A DNA stretch of 21,595 nucleotides from Aureococcus anophagefferens (lineage: Eukaryota; Sar; Pelagophyceae; Pelagomonadales; Pelagomonadaceae), in contig NW_008705626.1 in assembly GCF_000186865.1 (NCBI RefSeq), positions 5,523 through 27,117 of the forward strand, written 5' to 3'. The notes under the pieces were generated by a model, which saw only the letters and a program-made list of their open reading frames with translations, was not told the DNA's origin and searched no databases. Position numbers and translations under genes: made by a program. Shown piece after piece: positions 7,730 to 15,975 of the stretch (position 1 is its first letter; the number at the start of each line of letters is the position of its first letter).

Positions 7730-8758
7730 TCAGATGGACCAGACGACGGACGACTCGCGGAGGTGCTGGTAGCCGCTCCGCGTGGGGACGATTTCCTGGA
7801 GGATGTGGCAGTGGCGGAACTCGTCGTCCGCGTGGGGCGCGGCGAAGTGGGCGGGCGTCCAGGACATGATGAGGAGCTGGTCGTGCTGGCGCGCGAGCTT
7901 CTCCATGGCGTGCTTCGCCTCGGTCCAGTCGTGGTCGAGCGAGCCCGACTGGAGCGCGTCGAGTCGGTTCTGCGCCTTCCGCGCCGCGGACCACCAGTGG
8001 TTCCGCTTGTTCTCGCGCCAGGCGGTCAGGTCCCGCAGGTCGTACTGGACGAGCCAGCCGTCGGCGTCGTCGGCGCGGTGCGGGAGCGCCGCGCGCCAGG
8101 GCAGCACGCGCGACGGCGGCGGGTCGAGCGTCCGATTCCGCAGCGCGAGGCCGAGGCTCTCGTGGGCCGCGGTGACGTTGAAGGTCTCCTCGTAGAGGTA
8201 GGGCGTCGACGCGTGGGCCGTGAGGCCGAAGGTCGCGGCCTCGTAGAAGCGCCGCGGCAGGCGCGCGTGGCCCCGTTCCCCGGAGACCTTGTGGCCGTGC
8301 TTGAAGACCAGCTCGTCGGTCGTCGTCCGCCGCCGCGGCGACTCGTCGTCGTCGGCCCAGGAGAAGCCGTCCTCCGGCAGCTCGTCCACGTTCGGCTCCG
8401 GCGGCGCGGCCGCGGCGTCGCCGGCCCACATGGCCGCGCCCGAGACGTCGACGAAGTGCGTCGCGCGCGTCCACGCGCTCCGCATGGACCGCTGGTCCGC
8501 GTGGCGGTGCACCGTCCGCTGGGGCGGGAAGTTGCTCAGGGCCAGGCGCGGCTTGCGGTAGTTCGGGTGGGCGACGCCGGCGTACCAGACGCTGTAGCCC
8601 GCGACGAGCGCCGACAGGAGTAAGGTGCCCGCGCCGGCCTCCTTGACGGCGGCCAGGACCGTGTCCTCGGGCAGCTCGATGTCCTCGTCGTCGCTGTCCT
8701 CGCCGCCGAGGAGCGGCGCGTCGTCGCCGTCGTCGTGTTTGTCCGGCGCGGGCTCCAT
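7730..8758 (-). CDS. single-pass membrane protein of unknown function
   Basis: 342 residues, single exon. I do not recognise the family. The N-terminus is highly acidic (DDGDD..., EDSDDEDIELPED) with a PLLGG dileucine-like motif. It is followed by one likely membrane helix at about residues 41-63 (AGTLLLSALVAGYSVWYAGV). The remaining ~280 residues are soluble, Trp- and His-rich, with two N-glycosylation sequons (NVT, NRT), suggesting a lumenal or extracellular domain. This gives a type II-like topology. Motifs visible in the C-terminal part are HDQLLIMSWTPAHF and FRHCHILQEIVP. The gene is head-to-head with the MYB gene, with 180 bp between starts. A secretory-pathway enzyme is conceivable, but no catalytic motif can be pointed to. 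Confidence 0.7.
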   Translation of the reverse strand: MEPAPDKHDDGDDAPLLGGEDSDDEDIELPEDTVLAAVKEAGAGTLLLSALVAGYSVWYAGVAHPNYRKPRLALSNFPPQRTVHRHADQRSMRSAWTRATHFVDVSGAAMWAGDAAAAPPEPNVDELPEDGFSWADDDESPRRRTTTDELVFKHGHKVSGERGHARLPRRFYEAATFGLTAHASTPYLYEETFNVTAAHESLGLALRNRTLDPPPSRVLPWRAALPHRADDADGWLVQYDLRDLTAWRENKRNHWWSAARKAQNRLDALQSGSLDHDWTEAKHAMEKLARQHDQLLIMSWTPAHFAAPHADDEFRHCHILQEIVPTRSGYQHLRESSVVWSI

Positions 8759-8938
8759 GCGGGTCCGGTGGGGCTGCTCCGCGTCGGAGTTGCCGAGAAG
8801 CTTTGGCGCTCTCTCACCATTGACGCCGTCCGCGGCGTCTCGCGCGCATTTGAAACGATTGATAACCCGCGGCGGCCCACGCGGCGGCCGCGCAGCGCGA
8901 GCGCGGCGTCCGTCGACGCGGCGCAGACCGCCGACGCC
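8759..8938. promoter_or_regulatory. divergent promoter region between membrane protein and MYB genes
   Basis: A 180 bp spacer between two divergent start codons. It contains an AT-richer patch (TTTGAAACGATTGATAACC, about 8848-8866) that stands out in GC-rich DNA. Function is inferred from layout only. Confidence 0.35.
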
Positions 8939-10326
8939 ATGGAGTCCGCGGTCAAGGGCGCCTGGCAGCCGGAGGAGGACAACAAGGTCATCGAGCTCGT
9001 CTCCAAGCTCGGCGCGAAGAAGTGGAGCACCATCGCGTCGCACCTGCCCGGCCGCATCGGCAAGCAGTGCCGGGAGCGCTGGCACAACCACCTGAACCCC
9101 GCGCGGCCGCGGCGCCGGAGGCGATCGCGCGCGCGCGACGCGCGCGATATTCGAACGCCCGCCCTTTTCAAAATCGGCCGCCGCGCGGCGCGCCGACGGG
9201 AGTTTCGGCGGCGCGGGGCGCCGGCGTTCGCATCGCTCGGATCGGTCGCGCGGGGCGCCGCCGCGACATGCGCGCGACGTCGCCGCGGCGCGCGCGCGGC
9301 GTTCGAATCGCGCGACACGCCGCGTCGCGTCGCGCAGGCCATCTCCAAGTCGCCCTGGACCGTGGAGGAGGACCGCACGATCCTCGTCGAGCACGCGCGC
9401 GTCGGGAACAAGTGGGCGGAGATCGCGTCGAAGCTGCGCGCGGCCCGCGCGGGCGCGTCGCGAGCGGCGCTTTTTCCTTCCCTCGACGGCGTCGCGCGCG
9501 CAGGCCCGGCCGCACGGACAACGCGATCAAGAACCACTGGAACTCGTCGATGAAGCGCAAGGTCCAGAAGTACCTCGCGTCGCGGGGCTACGCCGACGCG
9601 CCCGGCGACGACCACCGCTTCGACTTGCGCGGCGAGGTCGAGGGGTGCCTCGGGGCGCTCCGCGCCGCGGCCGCGGCGACCGCGGCCGCGGCGCCGGGCC
9701 GCACGCCCGAGGCGCCGCCGCGGGCGCCCCACGCGCCGCCGGCGAGCCGCCCGGCGACGCGGCAGCGCGCGGCCGCGCCCGCGGCGGCGCTCGCCGACGG
9801 CGGCGGCGGCGGCCTCGGCGCGCTCGCGGCCGCGCTCGACGAGCCCGCGGCGGCGCCGCCGCCGCTGACGAGCGCCCGCGCGCCGCCGCGCAAGCGGAAG
9901 CGCGGCGACGCGGCGGCGCCGGAGCCCGACGGCGCGGCGCCCGGCGAGCGGCGCGGCGTCGTCATGACCAAGGCGGAGATCCGGCGCGCGAACGCGCTCC
10001 GGGGCCTCGCCGCGTCGCCGACGAAGCCCCGCGCCTGCGACGACGCGCCGCCGGCGTCGCCCCTGAGCTCGCTCGCCGTCGCGGCGACGGCGACGCCGGG
10101 CGAGCTCGACGACCTCTTCGCGAGCCCGTTCAAGGGCGACTTCAAGTTCATGGCCGGCCGCTTCTCGTCGGTCCTCGGCACGCCCAACTCGAAGCAGAAC
10201 ACGCCCCGCGTCGGCGCCTCCGCGTCCGGCGGCGTCGGCGACTTCTCCCCGCTCTTCCCCCTCGCCGGCGGCGTCGGCTTCAGCCCCGCGCGCCACGCCA
10301 ACGTCCACAAGATGCCCCTCATCTGA
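8939..10326 (+). CDS. R2R3-type MYB DNA-binding protein, 3 exons
   Basis: Transcription-factor-like protein of 360 residues from exons 8939-9100, 9338-9435 and 9504-10326. The first MYB repeat (about 5-54) has the spaced Trp residues and ends GRIGKQCRERWHNHLNP, an R2 signature. The second repeat (about 57-107), SPWTVEEDRTILVEHARVG... then PGRTDNAIKNHWNS, is R3. No R1 repeat is visible upstream. The exon joins are set by this canonical linker: HLNP|AISKSPWT and ASKL|PGRTDN. Both introns must begin with GC, since no GT lies at a position that preserves the frame. The C-terminal ~250 residues are Ala/Pro-rich and disordered, with a basic RKRKRG nuclear-localisation-like stretch and repeated 'FASPF', 'FSPLFPL' and 'GFSP' patches. 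Resemblance to cell-cycle MYB3R-type proteins is possible but not shown. Confidence 0.88.
9101..9337 (+). other. MYB intron 1 (237 bp, GC-AG)
   Basis: Starts GCGCGGCCGC and ends CGCGCAG. Phase 0, between HLNP and AISK. No inverted repeats or target-site duplication are visible, and its sequence does not resemble the introners. It is dominated by CG-rich simple sequence. Confidence 0.75.
9436..9503 (+). other. MYB intron 2 (68 bp, GC-AG)
   Basis: A 68 bp intron in phase 2 inside the third helix region of R3, between ASK-L and PGRTDN. Starts GCGCGCGGCC and ends GCGCGCAG, with a pyrimidine tract CTTTTTCCTTCCCTC. Far shorter than the ~200 bp introners. Confidence 0.75.
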
Positions 10327-10406
10327 GGGCGTCCACGGACGACGCGCCCCGCCGGGTCCCGTAACGGACCGCCTCGCAGAAGCCTAGGCCGGCGCGCGGC
10401 GGCGGC

Positions 10407-10967
10407 CTAGGGTCGCTTGTTCGCGATGTCGAGCGCGCCCTCGAGGAGCCCCCCCACGGTCGCGCCCGCCGGCGCGTTGACGACCTTGCCCAGGAGGTAG
10501 CAGTCCGGGGGCTCGATGCGCTTGTAGTAGCCCTCGATCTTGCCGACCTTCTCGAAGCCGTGCCGCGCGTAGAAGTCGAGCGCCGCGTCGTTGTTCGTCT
10601 GCACGTGCAGGTAGACGACGCGCACGTCGTCGCGCTTCGCCGCGTTGTCCATGAGGTAGTCGAGGAGCTTGCGCCCGACGCCCCGGCGCCGGTACGCGTG
10701 GAGCACGCCGATCGTCATGATGTAGAGCCGCTTGCCGGACGCGTCGCCGTCGGCGGGCTCGAGGCGCCCGCAGATGGCGCCGATGGCGAAGCCCCCAAAG
10801 TAGGCGAACTGCGCGAAGTCCGTCTGGAGCGTCGGGATCTCGCCGTAGAACTTGTCCGCGTAGCGCACGGGGAACGTCGACTCGTTTAATTTCCGCAGCA
10901 GCCCGATGTTCTGCGCGTGGATGTCGCCGAACTCGACGGCCAGCGGCGCCAGCTCCGGCGACGCCAT
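10407..10967 (-). CDS. NAA50: N-alpha-acetyltransferase 50 (NAA50/San)
   Basis: GNAT-fold N-terminal acetyltransferase that acts on Met-started N-termini, often together with NatA; linked to sister-chromatid cohesion in animals. 186 residues in one exon (human about 169). Diagnostic motifs are NIGLLRKLNESTFPVRYADKFY, which binds the N-terminal Met substrate; LYIMTIGVLHAYRRRGVGRKLL, with the acetyl-CoA binding R-x-x-G-x-G loop and the Tyr of the active site; VYLHVQTNNDAALDFYARHGF, with the active-site His; and YYKRIEPPD near the C-terminus. The gene converges on the MYB gene with 80 bp between stops. No introner present. Confidence 0.93.
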   Translation of the reverse strand: MASPELAPLAVEFGDIHAQNIGLLRKLNESTFPVRYADKFYGEIPTLQTDFAQFAYFGGFAIGAICGRLEPADGDASGKRLYIMTIGVLHAYRRRGVGRKLLDYLMDNAAKRDDVRVVYLHVQTNNDAALDFYARHGFEKVGKIEGYYKRIEPPDCYLLGKVVNAPAGATVGGLLEGALDIANKRP

Positions 10968-11099
10968 GGGTCGTATTGGTGGCTCGTCCGGCCGGCGCTG
11001 GCGGCGACGCGAGGGGACGGACGAGGAGATGGCCGCCGGCGAGCTCTCGAGCTTGCCCCAGGCCCTGGCCAGGGGGCACCATTCAAGTTGTCGTTCAAG

Positions 11100-12043
11100 T
11101 TAGCCGTCCGGGTAGAGGATCTTGTCGACGACGTGGATGATGGTGCCGCCGGCGCACTTGATGTTGGACTTGACGATGCGCGCCTGGCGCGGCGGCTTGG
11201 AGTCGCTGTCGAGCCACATGGCGCAGACGCCGCGCGTGTCGAAGCGGAAGCGGAGCGCGTGGCGGAGGTCGCGGTGCCGCGGCTGCACCCTGGCCTGGTC
11301 CGACAGGTCGGAGACGACGTAGGGCCCGTCGACGATGTGGACGCCCCAGCACTCGTGCTCGAAGGCCTCCTCCGCGGGCAGGCCGAGGAACGCGCCGTCG
11401 TTCGGCACGAAGACCGTGACGCCGTCCAAATCCGGGTCGTGCTCGAGCACGGCCTGGAGGAACTTGCCGCAGCGCTTCAGCCCGCGGATCGTCTCCACGG
11501 GCGACAGGATGGTGCCGAAGACGCGGCGCCGCTCGAGGCGCCGCACGCGCGAGCTGTGGATCGTCTCGATGCGCTCCGTGAACCGCTCCTGGGCAGGAAA
11601 AGGGTGCGAAATTCCCAACTTCAAAGGCTCCTATCTCGGTCGTTTTCCGCTCGTTTCGGCTGATTTCTGGACGAGCGATCATCTCTCGGAGCGCTCTCGA
11701 AGCGTGGGTGCTGTTTCCGAAACGCGCGCGCGCGGAACACTCAAATTGAAGCGACGTTGAATCACCCTTTTCCTGCCCTGAACCGCTCCGCGGTCCGCAC
11801 CGCCGTCGACAGCTCCTCGCGGTAGTCGTCGGTCAGGGAGCTCATGCGGTGCATGGACCGGCACAGCTTCTCCGCGCGGTCGATGGCCGACACCGCGCGC
11901 GCCGCGGCGTCGCGCGTGCCGCCGGGGTCTTCGGCCGGCTCCGGCGGCGCGCCGTCGTCGCCGCCGTCGTCGCCGCCGTCGTCGAAGGTCCGCCGCAGCG
12001 CGCGGAGCACGGTCATGACGCGCTTCTCGAGCTGCGAGGGCAT
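11100..12043 (-). CDS. fasciclin (FAS1)-domain protein, 2 exons
   Basis: Exons 11789-12043 and 11100-11588, 247 residues. The N-terminal part has an Asp/Gly repeat (FDDGGDDGGDDGAPPEP) and a helical region. The C-terminal ~150 residues form a FAS1 domain: LKRCGKFLQAVLEHDPDLDG, the H1 motif VTVFVPNDGAF, and the terminal H2-like ARIVKSNIKCAGGTIIHVVDKILYPDG. FAS1 domains mediate adhesion or ligand binding and are usually extracellular, but no signal peptide is evident from the Met at 12043. The longer in-frame start at 12121 also lacks one. The single intron is introner 5, inserted antisense. Exact removal of one TSD restores TAERF|TERIETI in frame but needs a GA donor. A GT 12 bases upstream (first base 11800) would also keep frame and delete four residues. 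Role unknown. Confidence 0.8.
11589..11780 (+). mobile_element. introner element 5 (family A, 192 bp), antisense in FAS1 gene
   Basis: Near-perfect TIRs CTGGGCAGGAAAAGGGTG (left, + strand) and CACCCTTTTCCTGCCCTG (right). TSD AACCGCTC is perfect at 11581-11588 and 11781-11788. On the gene (minus) strand the unit ends with a pyrimidine tract and CCCAG, so the left TIR supplies the acceptor. The upstream TSD begins GA, not GT or GC. Internal sequence is close to elements 3, 6 and 7. Confidence 0.95.
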
Positions 12044-12211
12044 ATGACGTCGCGCACAAGGCGGGGGACGGGCTCTCTCTCTCTCGAAAGAAGTCGCGCG
12101 CTCGGACTCGCCTTTTATCATCTCGTCACCGGACGGTCCCCGGCCGGCCCCGCGGGGAGCCCGCGGCGGGCCGGCGCCGGTACGCGCCTCGGGAGTATCC
12201 GATCGCTCTCG

Positions 12212-13414
12212 TCATCGCGCGCCGCGGACGACCACAAAAGGGGACGCGGGGCGCCGCGCGGCCTCGGGCGGCGTCCGCGGCCTTCGCGCGGCCGCGCGCT
12301 CCTCGCGCTTCTGCGTGCGCCACTGGCGCGCCGCGGCCATGCGCCGCGCCTTCTCGCGCCGCGCGCCGTAGTAGCCCGACGCGTCGTAGGTCGCGTCGAC
12401 GGCGAGCTCGCAGCCGAAGGGCGCGCGGAGCCGCCCGCCGACGAGCTGCTCGTACGCCGTTCCGAACGCGCGCTGCGTCGCGAAGCGCACCCAGACGCGC
12501 CCGAAGGGCTCCGGGTCCCGCTCGCGCGCCGGGAACTGCGCGGGCGGCGGCGCGGCGCCCGGGGCCGGCTTGCCCCGGGACCGCGGCGAGCCGTCGTCGC
12601 CGCGGTCCCGCAGCGCGGACGTCTCGAAGAGCGCGAGCGCGTCGTCGCCGTCGTCGTCGTCGTGCTCGGACGTGCCCGGCCGCGACGGCTCCGACGGGTG
12701 GATGAGCAGGGACGAGAAGTGCTGGAGCTCGGAGTCGTCGCCCGCGGAGCCCGGCGCTCGCGCGGCCGCGGCGGAGCCCGACGGCGCCGGTACGTCGCCG
12801 CGCGAGTCGAGGCCGCCGCGCGAGCCCGGCCGCGAGTCGAGGCCGGACCGCGACGGCGGCCGCGACGACACGTGGCTCGACGTCGGCGGCGAGCTGTCCG
12901 TGGGGCCGACGGACGGGAGGGAGTACGCGTCGTCGTCGCCCGAGCCCCGCGGCTCGAGCGCGCCGTCGCCGCGCTCGAGCACGACGTCGGTCACGGCCCC
13001 GTAGGTCGTCGCGAGGAAGCGGCGGATCTGCGCGTAGGCGTCGTGGTGGCCGAAGAAGCCGAAGGGCCACCGCTCCAGGCGGAGCGTCCGCGTGCAGTAG
13101 TCCGGGACCCGAGCGGACGCGGGCAAAATCGCGGGCCGCGGCGGCGGCAGCACCGACGGCCAGCCGGCCTCGCGCGTCGGCTCGCGGCTCGTCAGCGGCG
13201 TCCAGCGCTGCTCGCCGAGGAACCCGAGGATGCGGTCCGTGCCCGCGGCGCCGAGGACGATGGAGTGCGGCCGGTCCTTCGACGACGGCGCCGACGCGAA
13301 GAGGCCGCCGCCGGACAGCGCGTCGTCGCGCGACTTCTGGCGGCTCGACGACGCCTGGCGGCTCGGCGCCGACGCCTGGCGGCTCGACGCGTTGCGGCTC
13401 GACGCGCCGGACAT
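12212..13414 (-). CDS. disordered protein with a possible RRM split by a ~155-residue insertion
   Basis: 400 residues, single exon, not assigned to a known family. The N-terminus has Ser/Arg repeats (SSRNASSRQASAPSRQASSS). Residues 109-148 (RTLRLERWPFGFFG..., YAQIRRFLATTYGAVTDVVL) read like the beta1-alpha1-beta2 half of an RNA-recognition motif. Residues 304-341 (FGRVWVRFATQRAFGTAYEQL, then GRLRAPFGCELAV) read like beta3-alpha2-beta4. Between them lies a low-complexity Ser/Pro/Gly/Asp stretch with the repeat SRSGLDSRPGSRGGLDSR. The C-terminus is basic (REKARRMAAARQWRTQKREE). The two-part RRM is inference from pattern and needs structure prediction. The gene is head-to-head with the GT8 gene. 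Confidence 0.65.
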   Translation of the reverse strand: MSGASSRNASSRQASAPSRQASSSRQKSRDDALSGGGLFASAPSSKDRPHSIVLGAAGTDRILGFLGEQRWTPLTSREPTREAGWPSVLPPPRPAILPASARVPDYCTRTLRLERWPFGFFGHHDAYAQIRRFLATTYGAVTDVVLERGDGALEPRGSGDDDAYSLPSVGPTDSSPPTSSHVSSRPPSRSGLDSRPGSRGGLDSRGDVPAPSGSAAAARAPGSAGDDSELQHFSSLLIHPSEPSRPGTSEHDDDDGDDALALFETSALRDRGDDGSPRSRGKPAPGAAPPPAQFPARERDPEPFGRVWVRFATQRAFGTAYEQLVGGRLRAPFGCELAVDATYDASGYYGARREKARRMAAARQWRTQKREERAAARRPRTPPEAARRPASPFVVVRGAR

Positions 13415-13629
13415 GAGCTCGGGCTAGCCCCGCATAGCGGCCGCTGCTGGCCTCGTCAACATTGGTGGTGCCCCGAGCTTGATGTTGAGCAAGCACTTCA
13501 CCAATATCGTCACACGATGCCTCGCGTACGAAAAGTTTCATCGATGGGCTGCGTTTTGCCGTAGCGTCGGCGTTCGACTCCCGACCGGCGGCCCTCGCCC
13601 GCCCCGCCGGCCGCGCGCGCCCGCCGGCC
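13415..13629. promoter_or_regulatory. divergent promoter region upstream of GT8 gene
   Basis: 215 bp between two divergent start codons. It contains a locally AT-rich stretch around 13481-13550 unlike the coding DNA on either side. No specific binding site could be recognised. Confidence 0.35.
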
Positions 13630-15192
13630 ATGGTGCGCCGCTTGCTCGTGCTCTGCGGTGCGCTCCACGCGGGCTGGGGCGACATCATGCTCAGCGGCCA
13701 GTGGCGCGAGAACCACTGCGTGGGCAGCCCGAAGCCGCGGTCGACGGTCGTCGCCGTGGCGACTGACAGCGTGAACCTGCTCCCCATCCTCGCGGTCATC
13801 AACTCGACGATGTCGAACGCGCGGGACCCGGGCTCCGTCTCGACCGTCGTCATCACGCGCCACGTGCGGCGCCTGCACACGGCCGTGCTCGACTTCCTGC
13901 CGGACGCGGACGTGACGATCTGCGGCGGCTTCAGCGATCTGTTGATGCAGCGGCCGTCGCTGGGCAAGTTGATGTCCCTGAGCAACTCGACGCACGTCAA
14001 ACGGAAGGAGCTCCTGTCGCCGTTCAACTTCGCGGCGTTCTACCTCCCCTACGTGCTCCTCGAGAGCCGGCGCGTGCTGTACCTCGACACGGACGCCATC
14101 GTCGAGGGCGACGTCGGCGAGCTCGCGCACCTGGACCTCGGCGGCGCGCCCGCGGCGGCCGTCGAGGACTGCACGCAGAAGGTCTTCAAGTACATCAACT
14201 ACGAGCTCCTCGAGCGCTACGACTCCGGCGGCCGGTCGAAGCTGGGCCCCATGAACCGCAACGCGCCGCGGCTCTGGAGCCGCTTCGGCTTCACGGCGGA
14301 CGCGTACTCGAACGAGACGTGCGTCTTCAACCGCGGCGTCGTCCTCTTCGACTGCCCCCGGTGGCGCGAGCTGCGGCTGACGGAGACCATCGAGGATCTC
14401 GTCGACGCCTTCGTCGCGTCGCGGGCCAAGCTCTGGCGCGGGGGCATCTCCCAGCCGCCGTTTCTATTGGCGCTCGCGGGCCGCTACTTCAAGCTTGACA
14501 TGGAGTGGAACGTCCGGGGCCTGGGGCGCATGGACCTGGGCCGCAACGAGTGGCTCCTGCTGGCGGAGTACGCGCGGTCCAAGTACGGCGCGGAGCCGTC
14601 GACCTTCGAGCGCCACATGGCGCCGTCGGGGCCCTTCAAGCACACGTTCAACCCGTTCCTGTGCCCGTTCTCCGCGCACGCGAAGATCCTCCACTTCAAC
14701 GGCGAGCTCAAGCCCTGGGTGCTCACGGGCGCCGAGACGCTCCAGTGGCGGCACACGGGCCTGAACATGAGCCGCACGGCCGGCGGCCGCGAGATCACGG
14801 GCACGTGCCCGTTGGCCGCGTGCCCGACGTCCGTCAACGTCACCACGGGCCGGCGCCTCCGGTCCGCCTGCGAGACCTGGAGCGGCGACGCGGCCTTCAC
14901 GGGGTCGCGGCAGCGCTGGGACCAGCAGCACTACGACCTCCACAAGGCCAAGTGGTCCACGAAGTCCCTCGAGACCGTGACGGACTACTACGTCGCGGCC
15001 TGCGTCGCGCGGACGCCGCTCTGCACCTGCGCGTCGGACCTCAGCGACGACTGCGTCACGTCCTGCGCGTCGCTCTGGCACGTCTACGTCGACGAGCGCC
15101 TCCACGCGAGCCCCGCGGCCCACAGCGTCCTCTGGGCCAACGACTCCCTCGCCGTGACGCCCAAGCGGCGGCGCCTCGCGTCGTGGCTCTAA
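13630..15192 (+). CDS. GT8-family glycosyltransferase, secreted/Golgi-type
   Basis: 520 residues, single exon. It begins with a signal-peptide-like MVRRLLVLCGALHAGWG. The GT-A fold motifs are visible: VVAVATDSVNLLPILAVINS (start of the nucleotide-sugar domain); the metal-binding DxD as D153-T-D155 in VLYLDTDAIVEGDV; CVFNRGVVLFDC (231-242); and HFNGELKPW (355-363), the C-terminal His/Gly motif of GT8 enzymes. The closest known groups are plant galacturonosyltransferase-like proteins. Several NxS/NxT sequons suggest passage through the secretory pathway. A C-terminal Cys-rich extension (400-490, with CVARTPLCTCASDLSDDCVTSC) is outside the GT domain. Donor and acceptor cannot be told. Its TAA at 15190-15192 overlaps the stop codon of the opposing FAM221-like gene. 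Confidence 0.85.
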   Translation: MVRRLLVLCGALHAGWGDIMLSGQWRENHCVGSPKPRSTVVAVATDSVNLLPILAVINSTMSNARDPGSVSTVVITRHVRRLHTAVLDFLPDADVTICGGFSDLLMQRPSLGKLMSLSNSTHVKRKELLSPFNFAAFYLPYVLLESRRVLYLDTDAIVEGDVGELAHLDLGGAPAAAVEDCTQKVFKYINYELLERYDSGGRSKLGPMNRNAPRLWSRFGFTADAYSNETCVFNRGVVLFDCPRWRELRLTETIEDLVDAFVASRAKLWRGGISQPPFLLALAGRYFKLDMEWNVRGLGRMDLGRNEWLLLAEYARSKYGAEPSTFERHMAPSGPFKHTFNPFLCPFSAHAKILHFNGELKPWVLTGAETLQWRHTGLNMSRTAGGREITGTCPLAACPTSVNVTTGRRLRSACETWSGDAAFTGSRQRWDQQHYDLHKAKWSTKSLETVTDYYVAACVARTPLCTCASDLSDDCVTSCASLWHVYVDERLHASPAAHSVLWANDSLAVTPKRRRLASWL

Positions 15193-15920
15193 CGCCGACG
15201 CACGTAGGCGCCGCGGCCCCGCGGGGGCGGGGCGACGCCGACGTTCGTGGCGGCGTAGGGCGCGCCGCCGGGCGCCGCGAGCGCCGCGGCGGAGGCGACC
15301 CGCCGGTGGTACGCCGCGGCGGAGATCGCGCCGCTCGCCGCGAGCGCCTCGAGGTCGTCCTCCTGCTCGTCGCCGAGGACGAGCGCCTGGAGCTCCGGCG
15401 TCGACGCGAGGGGCGCGAAGGCCTCGCGCACGGGACGTCCCGCGTCGCGCCGCGCGCGCTCCGTCTCGAAGACGGCCTCGTGGTCCGACACTTTTTGGTC
15501 GCAGTTCAGGCAGGCGTAGTCCTGGGGATTCTTGCGCACGCGCGCGCGCCAGGCCTTGACGTCGAAGTCCTTGCGTCGGGGCAGCCACCACTGGCCGCAC
15601 TCCTCGGGCCTCGTCGGCGCGTAGCGGAACCGCGAGCAGCCGCACTTGGAGCAGCCGGGCGGCCGGAGGCGCGCGCCGCCGCCCTTGGGCGCGTCGTGGG
15701 ATTTCAGCGCGTGGCCGCAGAGGCAGGAGGAGTTGCTCTGGATCCGACAGCACTCGCGCTCGTCCGGCGACTGCCAGGTCACGTAGATGCCGCTGGCCAT
15801 GGCCTCCTCGGCAGCCTTCTGCTCGCTCTTCATCATCGCCGTGCCTCCCGGCGCCGCGCCGTAGGCGCGCACGGCGGACTCGACGTCCTTGGCGTCGCGC
15901 GCCTGCCCGCCCGCGTACAT
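15189..15920 (-). CDS. FAM221-like cysteine-rich protein
   Basis: 243 residues from the Met at 15920; an in-frame Met at 15959 would add 13. The central Cys-rich block resembles the FAM221A/B family: CLCGHALKSHD, then CSKCGCSRFRYAPTRPEECG, QWWLPRRKDFDVKAWRARVR, then YACLNCDQKVSDHE. The regularly placed Cys and His pairs suggest zinc binding. FAM221 proteins have no settled biochemical role; occurrence in ciliated or flagellated lineages would fit, but this is inference. The C-terminal ~80 residues are Ala-rich and less conserved. The stop (15189-15191) overlaps the GT8 stop by two bases in a tail-to-tail arrangement, so the two mRNAs must overlap in their 3' UTRs. Confidence 0.75.
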   Translation of the reverse strand: MYAGGQARDAKDVESAVRAYGAAPGGTAMMKSEQKAAEEAMASGIYVTWQSPDERECCRIQSNSSCLCGHALKSHDAPKGGGARLRPPGCSKCGCSRFRYAPTRPEECGQWWLPRRKDFDVKAWRARVRKNPQDYACLNCDQKVSDHEAVFETERARRDAGRPVREAFAPLASTPELQALVLGDEQEDDLEALAASGAISAAAYHRRVASAAALAAPGGAPYAATNVGVAPPPRGRGAYVRRR

Positions 15921-15975
15921 GGTTATGCCAGGTTTAGGCCCGCATCGGGCAGCCTTCAAAACTACAAGAACAACT

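Noticed and set aside
8536..10308. 590-codon open frame on the minus strand opposite the MYB gene
   Set aside because: Its translation is Arg/Ala/Gly-rich with no domain, typical of the antisense of GC-rich coding DNA. The + strand MYB repeats are unmistakable.
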